From an uncultured Oscillospiraceae bacterium (GTDB lineage: Bacteria > Bacillota > Clostridia > Oscillospirales > Ruminococcaceae): a stretch of 64,000 bases of DNA. Where the stretch lies: NCBI GenBank assembly GCA_900539195.1, contig UQBC01000010.1:1-64000 (forward strand), given 5' to 3'. Position numbers and translations under genes: made by a program. This document shows positions 1-8,185 of the stretch, piece by piece. How positions within the stretch are numbered: the stretch's first letter is position 1; every line of letters begins with the position of its first letter. The notes beneath the pieces are model-generated. The model saw only the letters and a program-made list of their open reading frames with translations, did no database searches and had not been told where the DNA came from.

Positions 1-3
1 TTA

Positions 4-36
4 TCGTCGGCAGCGTCAGATGTGTATAAGAGACAG
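4..36 (+). other. Illumina Nextera (Tn5) read-1 adapter left at contig end
   Basis: Positions 4-36 match the 33-base Nextera transposase read-1 adapter from memory. Its 19-base mosaic end, AGATGTGTATAAGAGACAG, is at 18-36. This is library-preparation sequence, not genomic DNA. The genome therefore starts at about position 37 and any ORF drawn through here is an artefact. Confidence 0.97.
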
Positions 37-57
37 GGCTACCGCCCCTGCGACCCT
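36..57. repeat. GC-rich intergenic repeat, partial copy
   Basis: The segment after the adapter reads GGGCTACCGCCCCTGCGACC. The same words occur at 33075-33090 (GGGGGCTACCGCCCCT) and 33101-33123 (GGGGCTACGCCCCTGCGACC), so it belongs to a dispersed intergenic family able to form a short GGGG/CCCC hairpin. Confidence 0.6.
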
Positions 58-70
58 ATTTACGCTTTTT

Positions 71-123
71 TGATCTGCCGGCACGTTTGTATAAACTTTT
101 CCGTGCTGAGGTGTAACGCCGCA
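71..123 (-). pseudogene. Duplicated 3' end of a polysaccharide deacetylase gene
   Basis: Read on the minus strand, 123 down to about 71 encodes CGVTPQHGKVYTNVPAD. The C-terminus of the intact deacetylase just upstream is CGVTPQHGKIYTNVLPD. The DNA copies (about 61-123 and 149-211) are similar but not identical. This is either the tail of a second deacetylase paralogue, a local partial duplication, or a chimeric join near the adapter-bearing contig end. No upstream coding sequence for this copy is present. Confidence 0.55.
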
Positions 124-156
124 TCGGGAGGGAAAATACGGGGCTATTTATGCTTT

Positions 157-780
157 TTAATCCGGCAGCACATTTGTATAGATTTTTCCGTGCTGAGGTG
201 TAACGCCGCACTTTGCGAAAAGATCGCTTACAGTCACAAATGTATAGCCCTGCTTTTTAAGCTCCGGGATTATCGTGTCAAGCGCCTGTACCGTGCGGAA
301 ATTGCCCTCCATATCGTGAAGAAGTATTATCATACCGTTACACGCCTGTTCGATTATACGCTTACTGCGTTCTTTCGCCGATATTTCATCAAGCCAGTCC
401 TCCGCACCGTTTCCGCAGATAAATGTCAGCGGTATATCGTCATACATACTGTCGCAAAGTGCGATATACGGCGGACGGAAAAATTTCGGGGCGATACCGC
501 CTGTTATCTGCTTTATCTTGTCGTTCGTGTATTCAATTTCTGCTTTTATTTCTTTACTTGTCTGCTGAGGCATTGCACTGTGCGTCCTGCTGTGGTTGCA
601 TAGCTCACAGCCATAGTCAAAGCATTCACGGGCTACCTTTGCACTCTCCTCGTTTATGTTGTTGCCGACAAGGAAAAAGCTGCCCGTAACGTTATGCTTT
701 TTCAGCATTTCAAGCACCTGCGGGGTTGTGACGGTGTTCGGACCGTCGTCAAAAGTAAGAGCTATGTATTTAGTATCCAT
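157..780 (-). CDS. Polysaccharide deacetylase (NodB/CE4 family)
   Basis: The 207-residue protein is essentially a bare NodB-homology domain. It has the TFDDGP motif (residues 9-14; D11 the likely catalytic base, D12 a metal ligand), the HxxxH metal motif (H63, H67), RPPY (102-105) and a late LLHD (H155). Family members remove N- or O-acetyl groups from peptidoglycan, chitin oligomers or xylan. There is no signal peptide or membrane segment, so a cytoplasmic or non-classical location is implied and the substrate is open. The ATG at 780 is preceded by AAAAGGAG. A diverged copy of its 3' end lies just downstream. Confidence 0.88.
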   Translation of the reverse strand: MDTKYIALTFDDGPNTVTTPQVLEMLKKHNVTGSFFLVGNNINEESAKVARECFDYGCELCNHSRTHSAMPQQTSKEIKAEIEYTNDKIKQITGGIAPKFFRPPYIALCDSMYDDIPLTFICGNGAEDWLDEISAKERSKRIIEQACNGMIILLHDMEGNFRTVQALDTIIPELKKQGYTFVTVSDLFAKCGVTPQHGKIYTNVLPD

Positions 781-794
781 CTGTTTTACTCCTT

Positions 795-1427
795 TTATTG
801 TTTTTGGGGATAGATCACATTTACAAGGCGGAACAATGACAGCGAGAAAACAATATTTGTTACGCTGTTACAGAAGTAATATCCCATGAAATTAGTACCC
901 TCGACCGAACCGTAAAATACGAAAACGCTCGAGAAGTATATAAGACCCGTAATAAGATATATCGCAGGACATATCATAGCGGCTTTTCTGCTCATTGTAC
1001 CTCGTACAAGCTGTATCATAACTATCGAGTCCAGAAGAAGAAATATATCCATAACAAGATACAGCGTTACATTATATTCTCCGCCGGAAACAAAGCCGTT
1101 TTCCGATATGAACGATAAGTCATACACAAGGCTCGGCGTTATTCCGATAATACACATCAGCGGAATAATGCGGAACATTTTTTGCGAATCTTTGTAATAG
1201 TATACTGCCGCCGACACTGAAAACCATATGTACATTATAAGAGTTGCCGGGATCGAAGCTGTGTATGCGGCGCAGGTGACGCATCCTGCCGAAATTATAT
1301 GGGGCATATAGTCGATTACTTCAAATATGCCCTGCACTGCCACAAGAAGCGACAGTACCAGGAGCGCCGCAGCGTGGGCAAGCAGGAGAGCATCGTTCTT
1401 TTCAGAGTATGTTTTATTGCTTAGCAT
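795..1427 (-). CDS. Multi-pass membrane protein of unknown function
   Basis: I do not recognise a named family. The sequence has about six hydrophobic helices (for example around LLVLSLLVAVQGI, IPATLIMYIWFSVS, IYLITGLIYFSSVFVF) with short loops and a basic C-terminus (YPQKQ). I chose the ATG at 1427, giving 210 residues, because TCGGAGGA lies 5 to 12 bases upstream; an in-frame start at 1454 has no such site. The start overlaps the end of the upstream MATE gene by 14 bases, so the two are probably co-transcribed and translationally coupled. Confidence 0.75.
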   Translation of the reverse strand: MLSNKTYSEKNDALLLAHAAALLVLSLLVAVQGIFEVIDYMPHIISAGCVTCAAYTASIPATLIMYIWFSVSAAVYYYKDSQKMFRIIPLMCIIGITPSLVYDLSFISENGFVSGGEYNVTLYLVMDIFLLLDSIVMIQLVRGTMSRKAAMICPAIYLITGLIYFSSVFVFYGSVEGTNFMGYYFCNSVTNIVFSLSLFRLVNVIYPQKQ

Positions 1428-2802
1428 ATGCGTCCTCCGATGCTGTGTTTTCATTTATATCAACAAGGCACTTTTTCCGCCATTTGCCGCCCTTATATCT
1501 GATAAGACACATTACAGCTGTCAGCACCCATGTAAGACAGGTCGTTGTCCATACAGCCCACATTCCCACTCCGGGTATATTAACAAGTATTGCCGCAAAG
1601 CCTATTCTGCCTATTACCTCGGCAAGTCCGTTCAGAAATGCAAATCCTACATCGCCCGCACCGTTTAAAAGTCCTCTTGTCGTGTGGATAAAGCCCAGCG
1701 GAACATAGAAGCAGGCAGACAGCAAAAGTGCCTTTGCGCCTATATCTATAACCTGTTCTTCGGTAACGAAGAAACCGACTATGTATCTGCTTGTAAAAGC
1801 GAACACACCAAGCATCAGCAAGCCGAAAGCGGCCGATATAAGCATTGAACGGTGATAGCCTTTCAACACCCTGTCGGGTTTTGCCGCTCCGACATTCTGA
1901 CCCGCAAAGGTCGAAAGCGCCGTGCCGAGCGAATTGAAGGGCTGTTGTATAAGCTGTTCTACACGCATTGTCGCAGTGTATGCGGCAACTACTATATCTC
2001 CGAATGAGTTTGCGGTCTTCTGAAGTGAAATCATCGACACGGAAACAAGCGCATTCTGCAAAGCTATGGGAGTACCCGTTTTCATACAACGCACAAACTG
2101 CTCCCTGCGAAGCCTGAGATGCTCTCTTTTCAGCCGGAAATATTCGTTTTTCTTTACCGCAAACAAAATACTTCCGACAGCGGAAACTCCCTGTGCGATA
2201 ACTGTAGCGAGCGCCGCACCGACAACGCCCATACCGAATACCATTACAAAAAGCAGGTCAAGTCCGACATTCAGTATACTTGCGACAATAAGAAAATACA
2301 GCGGAGTTTTTGAATCCCCGAGCGCACGAAGCACCGAGTTTATCCAGTTGTAGCCTGCTACCGCAATCGTTCCGGCACAGGCAGTACGCATATAGTCCGC
2401 AGCGTTTGCGAGTATGTTTTGCGGAGTGTCGAGCATCTGCAAAAGAAGATGCGCAAAGGCTACCGAAATAATCGTCAGCCCCAGCCCTACAAAGCCGAGC
2501 GCATAAGCCGAGTTTGCGATAAAACGCTTTACATCGTCGTGCCGCCCCGCACCGAAGCTCTGTGCTATCAGTATTCCCGCACCTGCCGAAAGGCCGTTGC
2601 ACAGCGTGTAAAACAGGAACGTTATCGAGCCTGTCGCACCGACCGCCGCCAGTGCCTCGTGACCGAGATAACGTCCGACTATTACCGAATCGACTATATT
2701 ATAAAACTGCTGGAACAGATTTCCCGCAAGCAAGGGCAGAGTGAACATAAGTATGTGCTTAAGCTCACTTCCCTGCGTCATATTTCTTACATATTTGTTC
2801 AT
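1414..2802 (-). CDS. MATE-family multidrug/Na+ or H+ antiporter
   Basis: The 462-residue protein has the usual MATE length and about twelve membrane segments in two homologous halves. Typical sequence includes the N-terminal LPLLAGNLFQQFYNIVDSV stretch and the half-repeat near TGTPIALQNALVSVS. MATE proteins export cationic drugs and metabolites using a Na+ or H+ gradient; the substrate cannot be read from sequence. It has its own strong promoter at 2860-2888 and is the first gene of a two-gene unit with the membrane protein ending at 795. It is one of three MATE genes in the window. Confidence 0.93.
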   Translation of the reverse strand: MNKYVRNMTQGSELKHILMFTLPLLAGNLFQQFYNIVDSVIVGRYLGHEALAAVGATGSITFLFYTLCNGLSAGAGILIAQSFGAGRHDDVKRFIANSAYALGFVGLGLTIISVAFAHLLLQMLDTPQNILANAADYMRTACAGTIAVAGYNWINSVLRALGDSKTPLYFLIVASILNVGLDLLFVMVFGMGVVGAALATVIAQGVSAVGSILFAVKKNEYFRLKREHLRLRREQFVRCMKTGTPIALQNALVSVSMISLQKTANSFGDIVVAAYTATMRVEQLIQQPFNSLGTALSTFAGQNVGAAKPDRVLKGYHRSMLISAAFGLLMLGVFAFTSRYIVGFFVTEEQVIDIGAKALLLSACFYVPLGFIHTTRGLLNGAGDVGFAFLNGLAEVIGRIGFAAILVNIPGVGMWAVWTTTCLTWVLTAVMCLIRYKGGKWRKKCLVDINENTASEDAYAKQ

Positions 2803-2859
2803 ATATTCTACCGTACAGCATTGTTTCGTTTTGTTCGGGCAAAGCCCATAAATATAGAG

Positions 2860-2888
2860 ATTATAACCCTTTTTTACGGTACTGTCAA
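2860..2888 (-). promoter_or_regulatory. Sigma-A promoter of the first MATE gene
   Basis: On the minus strand there is a perfect TTGACA (2888-2883), a 17-base spacer and a perfect TATAAT (2865-2860), about 60 bases before the MATE start codon. A small GGGC-TTT-GCCC hairpin lies in the leader near 2840-2850. Confidence 0.85.
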
Positions 2889-2994
2889 TAACGCATCGTG
2901 CTTAATATATTGTAACTGTGTACAAATAAGAACGTGGAATACTGTCGGAATGACGAAAAATGTAAAGGCGGGAATTGTCGCACCGCCGTGAATA

Positions 2995-3023
2995 TTGACA
3001 AACGGTGCGGAATATGACATAAT
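2995..3023 (+). promoter_or_regulatory. Sigma-A promoter of the GH25 lysozyme gene
   Basis: TTGACA (2995-3000), a 17-base spacer and CATAAT (3018-3023). The in-frame TTG at 2995 is part of the -35 box, which excludes it as the start codon of the downstream gene. Confidence 0.8.
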
Positions 3024-3081
3024 TATCTTGGATAACTATCCGGTAAACAAAACAGCTGAGATAATCCGAAAGGAAAAGCAA

Positions 3082-4422
3082 ATGAAATTAACAAAACGGA
3101 TAATCGCCGGTTTTCTGTCGGCACTGTTCATATTATGTTCCGTGTCGCTTCCGGTTGCGGCGGCGGCTGACCCGTACACCTGGGACGGCACCTCCGTGCT
3201 TGCGGCGGACAGAACCTATTACATAAAAAGCAATATAACACTCGGCAAAAGCTTTACTGTACCGGCAGGTACTGTGATGGTACTGCTCAGCGGAACATCC
3301 GTTACCGTGCCATACGGTATTACCCTTGATATAAAGGGCAGACTTGTTGCGGATAACGGCGCATCGCTTATAATAAACGGCACGCTCAATACCTACGGCG
3401 GTTCTGCTTTGGATATTGACGGTACGATGTCTGCGAGCGGAAGATCTGCGGTTTCACTGTCGGGCGTTACGCTGCTTTCCGATACGGCACAGACGGCATT
3501 CGCAGGAACTCTTGATGTGAATTCGGAATTTACCTCTTACGGCGAGATAGGTGTGACAGGTACTGCACGCTTCAATGCAAAAAGCTATATCGGCGGAAAG
3601 CTGGAGATAAGAAACAATGCGCAGGTCATAAACACAGGCACTATGACGCTCGGAAACGATTGTTCATATACGCTGAAGGGTATGTTCATGAGCAGCAAAA
3701 ACGGCAGTGTCACCGACAACCGCAGAGCTTATGACAACTCGGCAATGTCTGTCGAAACTATATCGCTGTATACAACAGACGCACTGACGGGAATTGACGT
3801 TTCGTGGGCACAGGGCGACACGATAAACTGGGCAAAGGTGAAAAGATCGGGCATCGACTTTGCAATGATACGTTCAAGCCGTGGCAGGATAAGCGATGAT
3901 TACCCTATGACAAGCGATACATATTTCCACGAAAACATGAAAGGCGCTATGCAAAACGGCATTCCTGCCGGAGTGTATCACTACTGCTATGCCGAAACGG
4001 TAGAAGAAGCGAGAGATGAGGCTAAATTCGTACTCAGCCTTATTTCCGGCTATGAGATAAGCTACCCCGTAGTATTTGATATAGAGGATCCGTGGTATGT
4101 AAAGAACGGCTATTCAAAGCAGACCCTCACCGCAATGACGGAAGCGTTCTGCGAGGAGATAGCAAACGCAGGCTATCTGCCTGTCGTATATTCCTACGCT
4201 TCGTTTTTCAACAGCTACCTTGATATGACGGCGCTTTCAAAGTATCCCGTGTGGGTGGCTCACGTTGACACCGACAAGCCTGCATACAGCGGAACATATT
4301 TTATGTGGCAGTATTCGTGGAAGGGCAGTATCAGCGGAATCGACGGCGATGTTGATATGGATCACTGCTATGTTGACTTTGATGCGTATACAAGGAAGTT
4401 CGGGCTGAATGGGAGGAAGTAA
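3082..4422 (+). CDS. Secreted GH25 family lysozyme (N,O-diacetylmuramidase)
   Basis: The 446-residue protein cleaves the beta-1,4 bond of peptidoglycan outside the membrane. It starts with a signal peptide (basic MKLTKR, hydrophobic FLSALFILCSVSL, cleavage near VAAAA). Residues about 30-225 are Gly/Ser/Thr-rich short beta repeats (GTMSASG, GTLNTYG, GTMTLG), probably a beta-helical spacer. The GH25 barrel starts at GIDVSW (D239) and has the DIED motif (D333, E335) holding the usual catalytic acid, then WQYS and DMD near the end. The ATG at 3082 follows AAAGGA; the longer in-frame ORF from 2995 overlaps the promoter. It is a single-gene unit ending at a shared terminator. Confidence 0.92.
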   Translation: MKLTKRIIAGFLSALFILCSVSLPVAAAADPYTWDGTSVLAADRTYYIKSNITLGKSFTVPAGTVMVLLSGTSVTVPYGITLDIKGRLVADNGASLIINGTLNTYGGSALDIDGTMSASGRSAVSLSGVTLLSDTAQTAFAGTLDVNSEFTSYGEIGVTGTARFNAKSYIGGKLEIRNNAQVINTGTMTLGNDCSYTLKGMFMSSKNGSVTDNRRAYDNSAMSVETISLYTTDALTGIDVSWAQGDTINWAKVKRSGIDFAMIRSSRGRISDDYPMTSDTYFHENMKGAMQNGIPAGVYHYCYAETVEEARDEAKFVLSLISGYEISYPVVFDIEDPWYVKNGYSKQTLTAMTEAFCEEIANAGYLPVVYSYASFFNSYLDMTALSKYPVWVAHVDTDKPAYSGTYFMWQYSWKGSISGIDGDVDMDHCYVDFDAYTRKFGLNGRK

Positions 4423-4447
4423 GTTCGGATAACAGATATAAAAGTAT

Positions 4448-4477
4448 CGGCGGCCCGGTAACATTACCGAGCCGCCG
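4448..4477. terminator. Stem-loop between convergent genes
   Basis: CGGCGGC-CC-GGTAA pairs with TTACC-GA-GCCGCCG around a two-base loop. It lies between the lysozyme gene (+, ends 4422) and a MATE gene (-, ends 4502). The T-tracts on either side are weak, so efficiency is uncertain. Confidence 0.55.
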
Positions 4478-4501
4478 CTCTATATTGCTTTATATAACCG
4501 C

Positions 4502-5896
4502 TTAATCTGCGTTTTTGTTTGTCATTTCCGATTCAGGTTCAACCGGCAAAGCAACATTCTTCTGCCAGTATCCGTACTTCTTCCTCTTTACGATAAGGAA
4601 CATCAGCGACAGCAGGAAAGCGAAAAATTCCGCCACAACATTTGCCATCCATATACCGTCAACACCGAAAATAAGGGGCAGTATAAGTATGCTTGAAACC
4701 TGGAATATAAGCGTTCTCATAAATGACACAGCCGCAGAGATAGCACCGTTTCCGAGTGCGGTGAAGAACGATGAGGTGAATATATTGAAGCCTGCAAGTA
4801 AAAAGCACAGCGAGAATATTCTGAAAGCGTGACGTGTCTGCTCGTAAAGCTCTGCGTCATAGCCGACAAATATCTTTGCGAGAGGGCTTGCAAGCACCGC
4901 CGACAACGCGACAAGGGTAACTCCTACTAACGCCGCAAAGCAAAGGCTCTTTTTGAGCATATTGTTCAGTTCATAACGGTTCTGCGCTCCGTAGTTGAAG
5001 CCTATCACGGGTGCGCATCCGATAGAATAGCCGACAAATATCGCTATGAAAATGAACTGCACATACATCATTACACCAAAGGTCGAAACGCCGTTTTCGC
5101 CTATGTATTTCATAAGCTGGAAGTTGTAGATTATGCTTACGACCGATGAGGAAATGCTCGACATAAGCTCCGACGAACCGTTCGCACAGGCACGCAGGAG
5201 CGGTCTTATCTCAAGACTTGTCTTAGTAAGACGCAGTATGCTTGAGTTCGGACGGAGAAAGTAGATAAGAGGGAATATTCCGCCTACACATTCGCTGATG
5301 CCCGTAGCAAATGCCGCACCTGCAACGCCAAAGCCCATAAGACCTACAAATACAGCGTCAAGTATGATATTCGTACAGCCTGCCATAATAGTTGAGATAA
5401 GTCCGAGTTTAGGCTTCTCGGCGGCAATAAAAAAGCTCTGGAATACATTCTGGAGCATAAAAGCCGTTGTGAAGGAGATCACTATTCTGCCGTAAAGCAC
5501 ACAGTCGCCCAGCATTTCGGAAGTTGCGCCGAAGAACACCGCAACGTTTTCGGTAAAGATAAGACCGAATGTTGTGAGTACCGCACCGAGTATCACCGTC
5601 AGCATTATCATCATCGTGAAATAGCGTTTTGCGGTCTTTTCGTCACCTTCGCCGAGCTTTTGCGAAACAAGCGCCGTTCCGCCCGTGCCGACCATAAAGC
5701 CCACGCCGCCGAGTATCATTACAAACGGCATTATAAGATTGATAGATGCGAAAGAGGTCTTGCCGGCAAAATTCGATACGAAAAAGCCGTCAACCACGCC
5801 GTATATGGATATAAACACCATCATAGCCACCGACGGCAGTACAAACCTGAAAAGCCGTCTCACGGTAAAGTGATCCGAAAGTTTTATCTTGCTCAT
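4502..5896 (-). CDS. MATE-family efflux transporter (MarR-controlled)
   Basis: This 464-residue MATE exporter has about twelve membrane helices. The N-terminal RLFRFVLPSVAMMVFISIYGVVDGFFV stretch, read in parts, resembles the MepA-like branch. It follows the MarR gene by 26 bases on the same strand, with TTTGTTCTCC on the plus strand giving a GGAGA site before ATG. The layout (MarR repressor, then MATE pump, one operator-bearing promoter) is typical of drug-inducible mepRA-like units, so this pump is probably derepressed by a MarR ligand. The ligand is unknown. The C-terminus is hydrophilic and acidic. Confidence 0.93.
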   Translation of the reverse strand: MSKIKLSDHFTVRRLFRFVLPSVAMMVFISIYGVVDGFFVSNFAGKTSFASINLIMPFVMILGGVGFMVGTGGTALVSQKLGEGDEKTAKRYFTMMIMLTVILGAVLTTFGLIFTENVAVFFGATSEMLGDCVLYGRIVISFTTAFMLQNVFQSFFIAAEKPKLGLISTIMAGCTNIILDAVFVGLMGFGVAGAAFATGISECVGGIFPLIYFLRPNSSILRLTKTSLEIRPLLRACANGSSELMSSISSSVVSIIYNFQLMKYIGENGVSTFGVMMYVQFIFIAIFVGYSIGCAPVIGFNYGAQNRYELNNMLKKSLCFAALVGVTLVALSAVLASPLAKIFVGYDAELYEQTRHAFRIFSLCFLLAGFNIFTSSFFTALGNGAISAAVSFMRTLIFQVSSILILPLIFGVDGIWMANVVAEFFAFLLSLMFLIVKRKKYGYWQKNVALPVEPESEMTNKNAD

Positions 5897-5922
5897 TTTC
5901 CCTTTGTTCTCCTTTTGTATTT

Positions 5923-6384
5923 TTATATTTTTGCCGTCTGACTTTTAAGAAGTATGCTGTACAGCTTCATAAGCGCAGTCATATTCTCGGTTTCTTCATC
6001 TGTCATATTGCCGAGTGCGGCACATTCTGCCTCTATCACCTTATCTACCGTCTGTTCGCACAGCTTTGTTCCGCTTTTTGTAAGGCTGATATTCTTTGTG
6101 TGCGCACCTGCCGGAGTAAGTGTTATATACCCATCGCTTTCGAGCTTTTTCAGTGCGGAGTTTACCGTCTGCTTAGGCTGATACAGCACGGTGCAGACAT
6201 CGCTCTGCGTTATGTTGCCCGGCTCCATACGCAGTGTGTACAGCGTCCAGAAAGCCGCTTCCGAAAAACCGTAGCGCTTTGCTATATTCCTGTAGCAATC
6301 ATCTATTGATTTCAGTACGTTATTATATTCATACAGTTTTTTCCTGTTGTTTTTGTTATCCAAGCTGATTCTCCTTGTCGGCAA
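5923..6384 (-). CDS. MarR-family transcriptional regulator
   Basis: The 153-residue protein is a winged-helix regulator of normal MarR length. Helix-turn-helix: ITQSDVCTVLYQPKQTVNSA (residues about 78-97), followed by the wing (LTPAGAHTKNISLTKSG). Two palindromic half-site pairs overlap and follow its promoter (6392-6435), which argues for autorepression together with the MATE gene downstream. No cysteine pair suggesting redox sensing is evident; ligand sensing is the family norm. The start codon at 6384 follows AAGGAGAAT. Confidence 0.92.
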   Translation of the reverse strand: MPTRRISLDNKNNRKKLYEYNNVLKSIDDCYRNIAKRYGFSEAAFWTLYTLRMEPGNITQSDVCTVLYQPKQTVNSALKKLESDGYITLTPAGAHTKNISLTKSGTKLCEQTVDKVIEAECAALGNMTDEETENMTALMKLYSILLKSQTAKI

Positions 6385-6391
6385 ATATTTA

Positions 6392-6443
6392 AGTCCGAAA
6401 TCGGACTGAGAGATATTATAATCCGATTTCGGACTGTTGTCAA
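6392..6443 (-). promoter_or_regulatory. marR-MATE promoter with two MarR operators
   Basis: On the minus strand there is TTGACA (6443-6438), 17 bases, and TATAAT (6420-6415). Two near-identical palindromes are present: AATCCGATTTCGGACT at 6420-6435, filling the -35/-10 spacer, and AGTCCGAAATCGGACT at 6392-6407, covering the transcript start region. Their centres are 28 bases apart, so two dimers would bind almost on the same DNA face. The placement predicts steric block of RNA polymerase. Confidence 0.85.
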
Positions 6444-6768
6444 GTGCTTTTGTGTAAAAAGTGCTTTTGTCGGTCTTCGGATATAATTTCTGTATAATTA
6501 TTGCAGATAATAGAATAGGAAGAACAGCATTGAACAGCTGTTCGTTGTATCGGTAAAGTATGTTTATTCTTCCGCAAACTGTATTATATTCTCTGCTTTA
6601 CCGGAAGCGGCATAAAAATAATTCACAAAAGTTCATTTTTGTATCGGTTTGATATTGACTTTAGGCTCGAATTGTGTCAAAATAATTATATTGGTGTAAT
6701 TCGGCGTTTTTCTGCAAAGGAGCGGTAAAACGCCTTATTGTTGCAAAGCGGAAAGGCGAGAAAAGTAA
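6444..6768 (+). other. Gene-free region upstream of the FAD dehydrogenase
   Basis: No convincing ORF lies here. Visible structure includes the palindrome GAACAGCTGTTC at 6532-6543, long-range complementary arms CGGTAAAG/CTTTACCG near 6550 and 6595, and a hairpin GGCGTTTT/AAAACGCC at 6703-6734 ending 34 bases before the TTG start. TTGACT at 6655-6660 is a possible -35 box but no clean -10 follows at 17 bases. I looked for a purine riboswitch core here because of the downstream genes and did not find one. Confidence 0.5.
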
Positions 6769-8169
6769 TTGAAATACGATGTAGTAATTGTAGGAGCGGG
6801 ACCTGCGGGAATCTTCACCGCAATTGAAATGGTCAGAAACGGCTCAGACAAAAAAATTCTGATAATCGAAAAGGGTGCTTCGGTAGAAAAAAGGAGCTGT
6901 CCTAAGGCAAAAACAAAGCACTGTATGAACTGTAAGCCCTACTGCCATATCACAACGGGTTTTTCGGGCGCAGGTGCATTCTCGGACGGCAAGCTGTCGC
7001 TGTCGTGCGAGGTCGGCGGAACGCTCCCCGAGCTTATCGGTGAGGAGCTTGCACAGGAAACCATCGACTACACAGACAAGATATATCTTGAATTCGGTGC
7101 GGATAAGCACGTTGAGGGCGTAAGCGACCCCGACAAGATAAGAGATATAAGAAAGAAAGCCATAAACGCAAACCTGAAACTGGTTGACTGTCCTATCCGT
7201 CACTTAGGAACGGAAATGGCGCACGAGCTTTATTTCAAGATAGAAAAATATCTTATCGAAAGCGGAGTTGAGGTGCTGTTCGGTAAGAACTGCGAGGATA
7301 TTATAATAGAAGACGGCGTATGTAAGGGCGTTATCATTTCAAATGCCCGTGACGGCGGCGAACAGGAAACCATATACGGCGACGAGATAGTAGTCGCAAC
7401 AGGCCGTAAGGGCGCAGACTGGCTCGAAAAGACCTGCGAGGCTCATAATGTTGAGCATACACCGGGTACTGTTGACATCGGCGTAAGAGTGGAAGTCAGA
7501 AACGAGGTAATGGAGGAGATAAACGCCGTCCTTTACGAGTCAAAGCTCATCGGCTATCCACTGCCGTTTAAGAACAAGGTTCGTACATTCTGCCAGAACC
7601 CCGGCGGATTTGTGAGTCAGGAGAACTACGACAACGATTTAGCTGTTGTAAACGGTCACTCATATAAAGAGCTTAAGAGCAACAACACAAACCTTGCTAT
7701 ACTTTGCTCGCACAATTTCAGTGTACCGTTCAACCAGCCTATCGAATATGCGAAGAAGGTCGGCGAACTTACCAATATGCTCGGTAACGGTCACATTCTT
7801 GTACAGCGTTACGGAGATATCCTCGACGGTAAGCGTACATGGCCCAAGGAGCTTAATTTCTCCAACGTAAGACCTACCCTGCCCGATGCGGTCGCAGGTG
7901 ACATCACGGCGGCTATGCCTTACCGTACAATGACGAACATTATCAATTTCATAAAGGCTGTGGATATGGTCGTTCCCGGTTTTGCAAGCCGTGAAACGCT
8001 TTTATATTCACCCGAGCTTAAATTCTACAGCAACCGTATAAAGATGGACGAGCATTTCAACACGAACGTAAAGGGACTGCATTGCTTAGGCGACTCAAGC
8101 GGCTGGACAAGAGGACTTATGATGGCGTCTGTAATGGGCGTGCTTATGGGACGTGAATTACTGAAATAA
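6769..8169 (+). CDS. FAD-dependent dehydrogenase (COG2509 type)
   Basis: The 466-residue flavoprotein begins directly with the Rossmann dinucleotide-binding motif VVIVGAGPAG (residues 5-14), so the TTG at 6769 is the natural start. A cysteine-rich stretch follows the FAD motif (C45, then CMNC and YC within about 15 residues), then GFSGAGAFSDGKLS, characteristic of this uncharacterised dehydrogenase family. The C-terminal GLHCLGDSSGWTRGLMMASVMG closes the FAD site. The reaction is not known for the family. It sits 16 bases upstream of xpt, so the two are probably co-transcribed, which suggests but does not prove a link to purine metabolism. Confidence 0.85.
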   Translation: MKYDVVIVGAGPAGIFTAIEMVRNGSDKKILIIEKGASVEKRSCPKAKTKHCMNCKPYCHITTGFSGAGAFSDGKLSLSCEVGGTLPELIGEELAQETIDYTDKIYLEFGADKHVEGVSDPDKIRDIRKKAINANLKLVDCPIRHLGTEMAHELYFKIEKYLIESGVEVLFGKNCEDIIIEDGVCKGVIISNARDGGEQETIYGDEIVVATGRKGADWLEKTCEAHNVEHTPGTVDIGVRVEVRNEVMEEINAVLYESKLIGYPLPFKNKVRTFCQNPGGFVSQENYDNDLAVVNGHSYKELKSNNTNLAILCSHNFSVPFNQPIEYAKKVGELTNMLGNGHILVQRYGDILDGKRTWPKELNFSNVRPTLPDAVAGDITAAMPYRTMTNIINFIKAVDMVVPGFASRETLLYSPELKFYSNRIKMDEHFNTNVKGLHCLGDSSGWTRGLMMASVMGVLMGRELLK

Positions 8170-8185
8170 ACGGAGGAAATGTAAA

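Noticed and set aside
22..603. A 193-aa plus-strand ORF at the window start
   Set aside because: It begins inside the adapter and runs antisense to the deacetylase; composition is Cys/Arg/Tyr-rich like a shadow frame.
6444..6768. Possible purine riboswitch for the xpt operon
   Set aside because: No conserved three-way junction words (the loop sequences around GTTTCTACC and CCGTAAA) are present.
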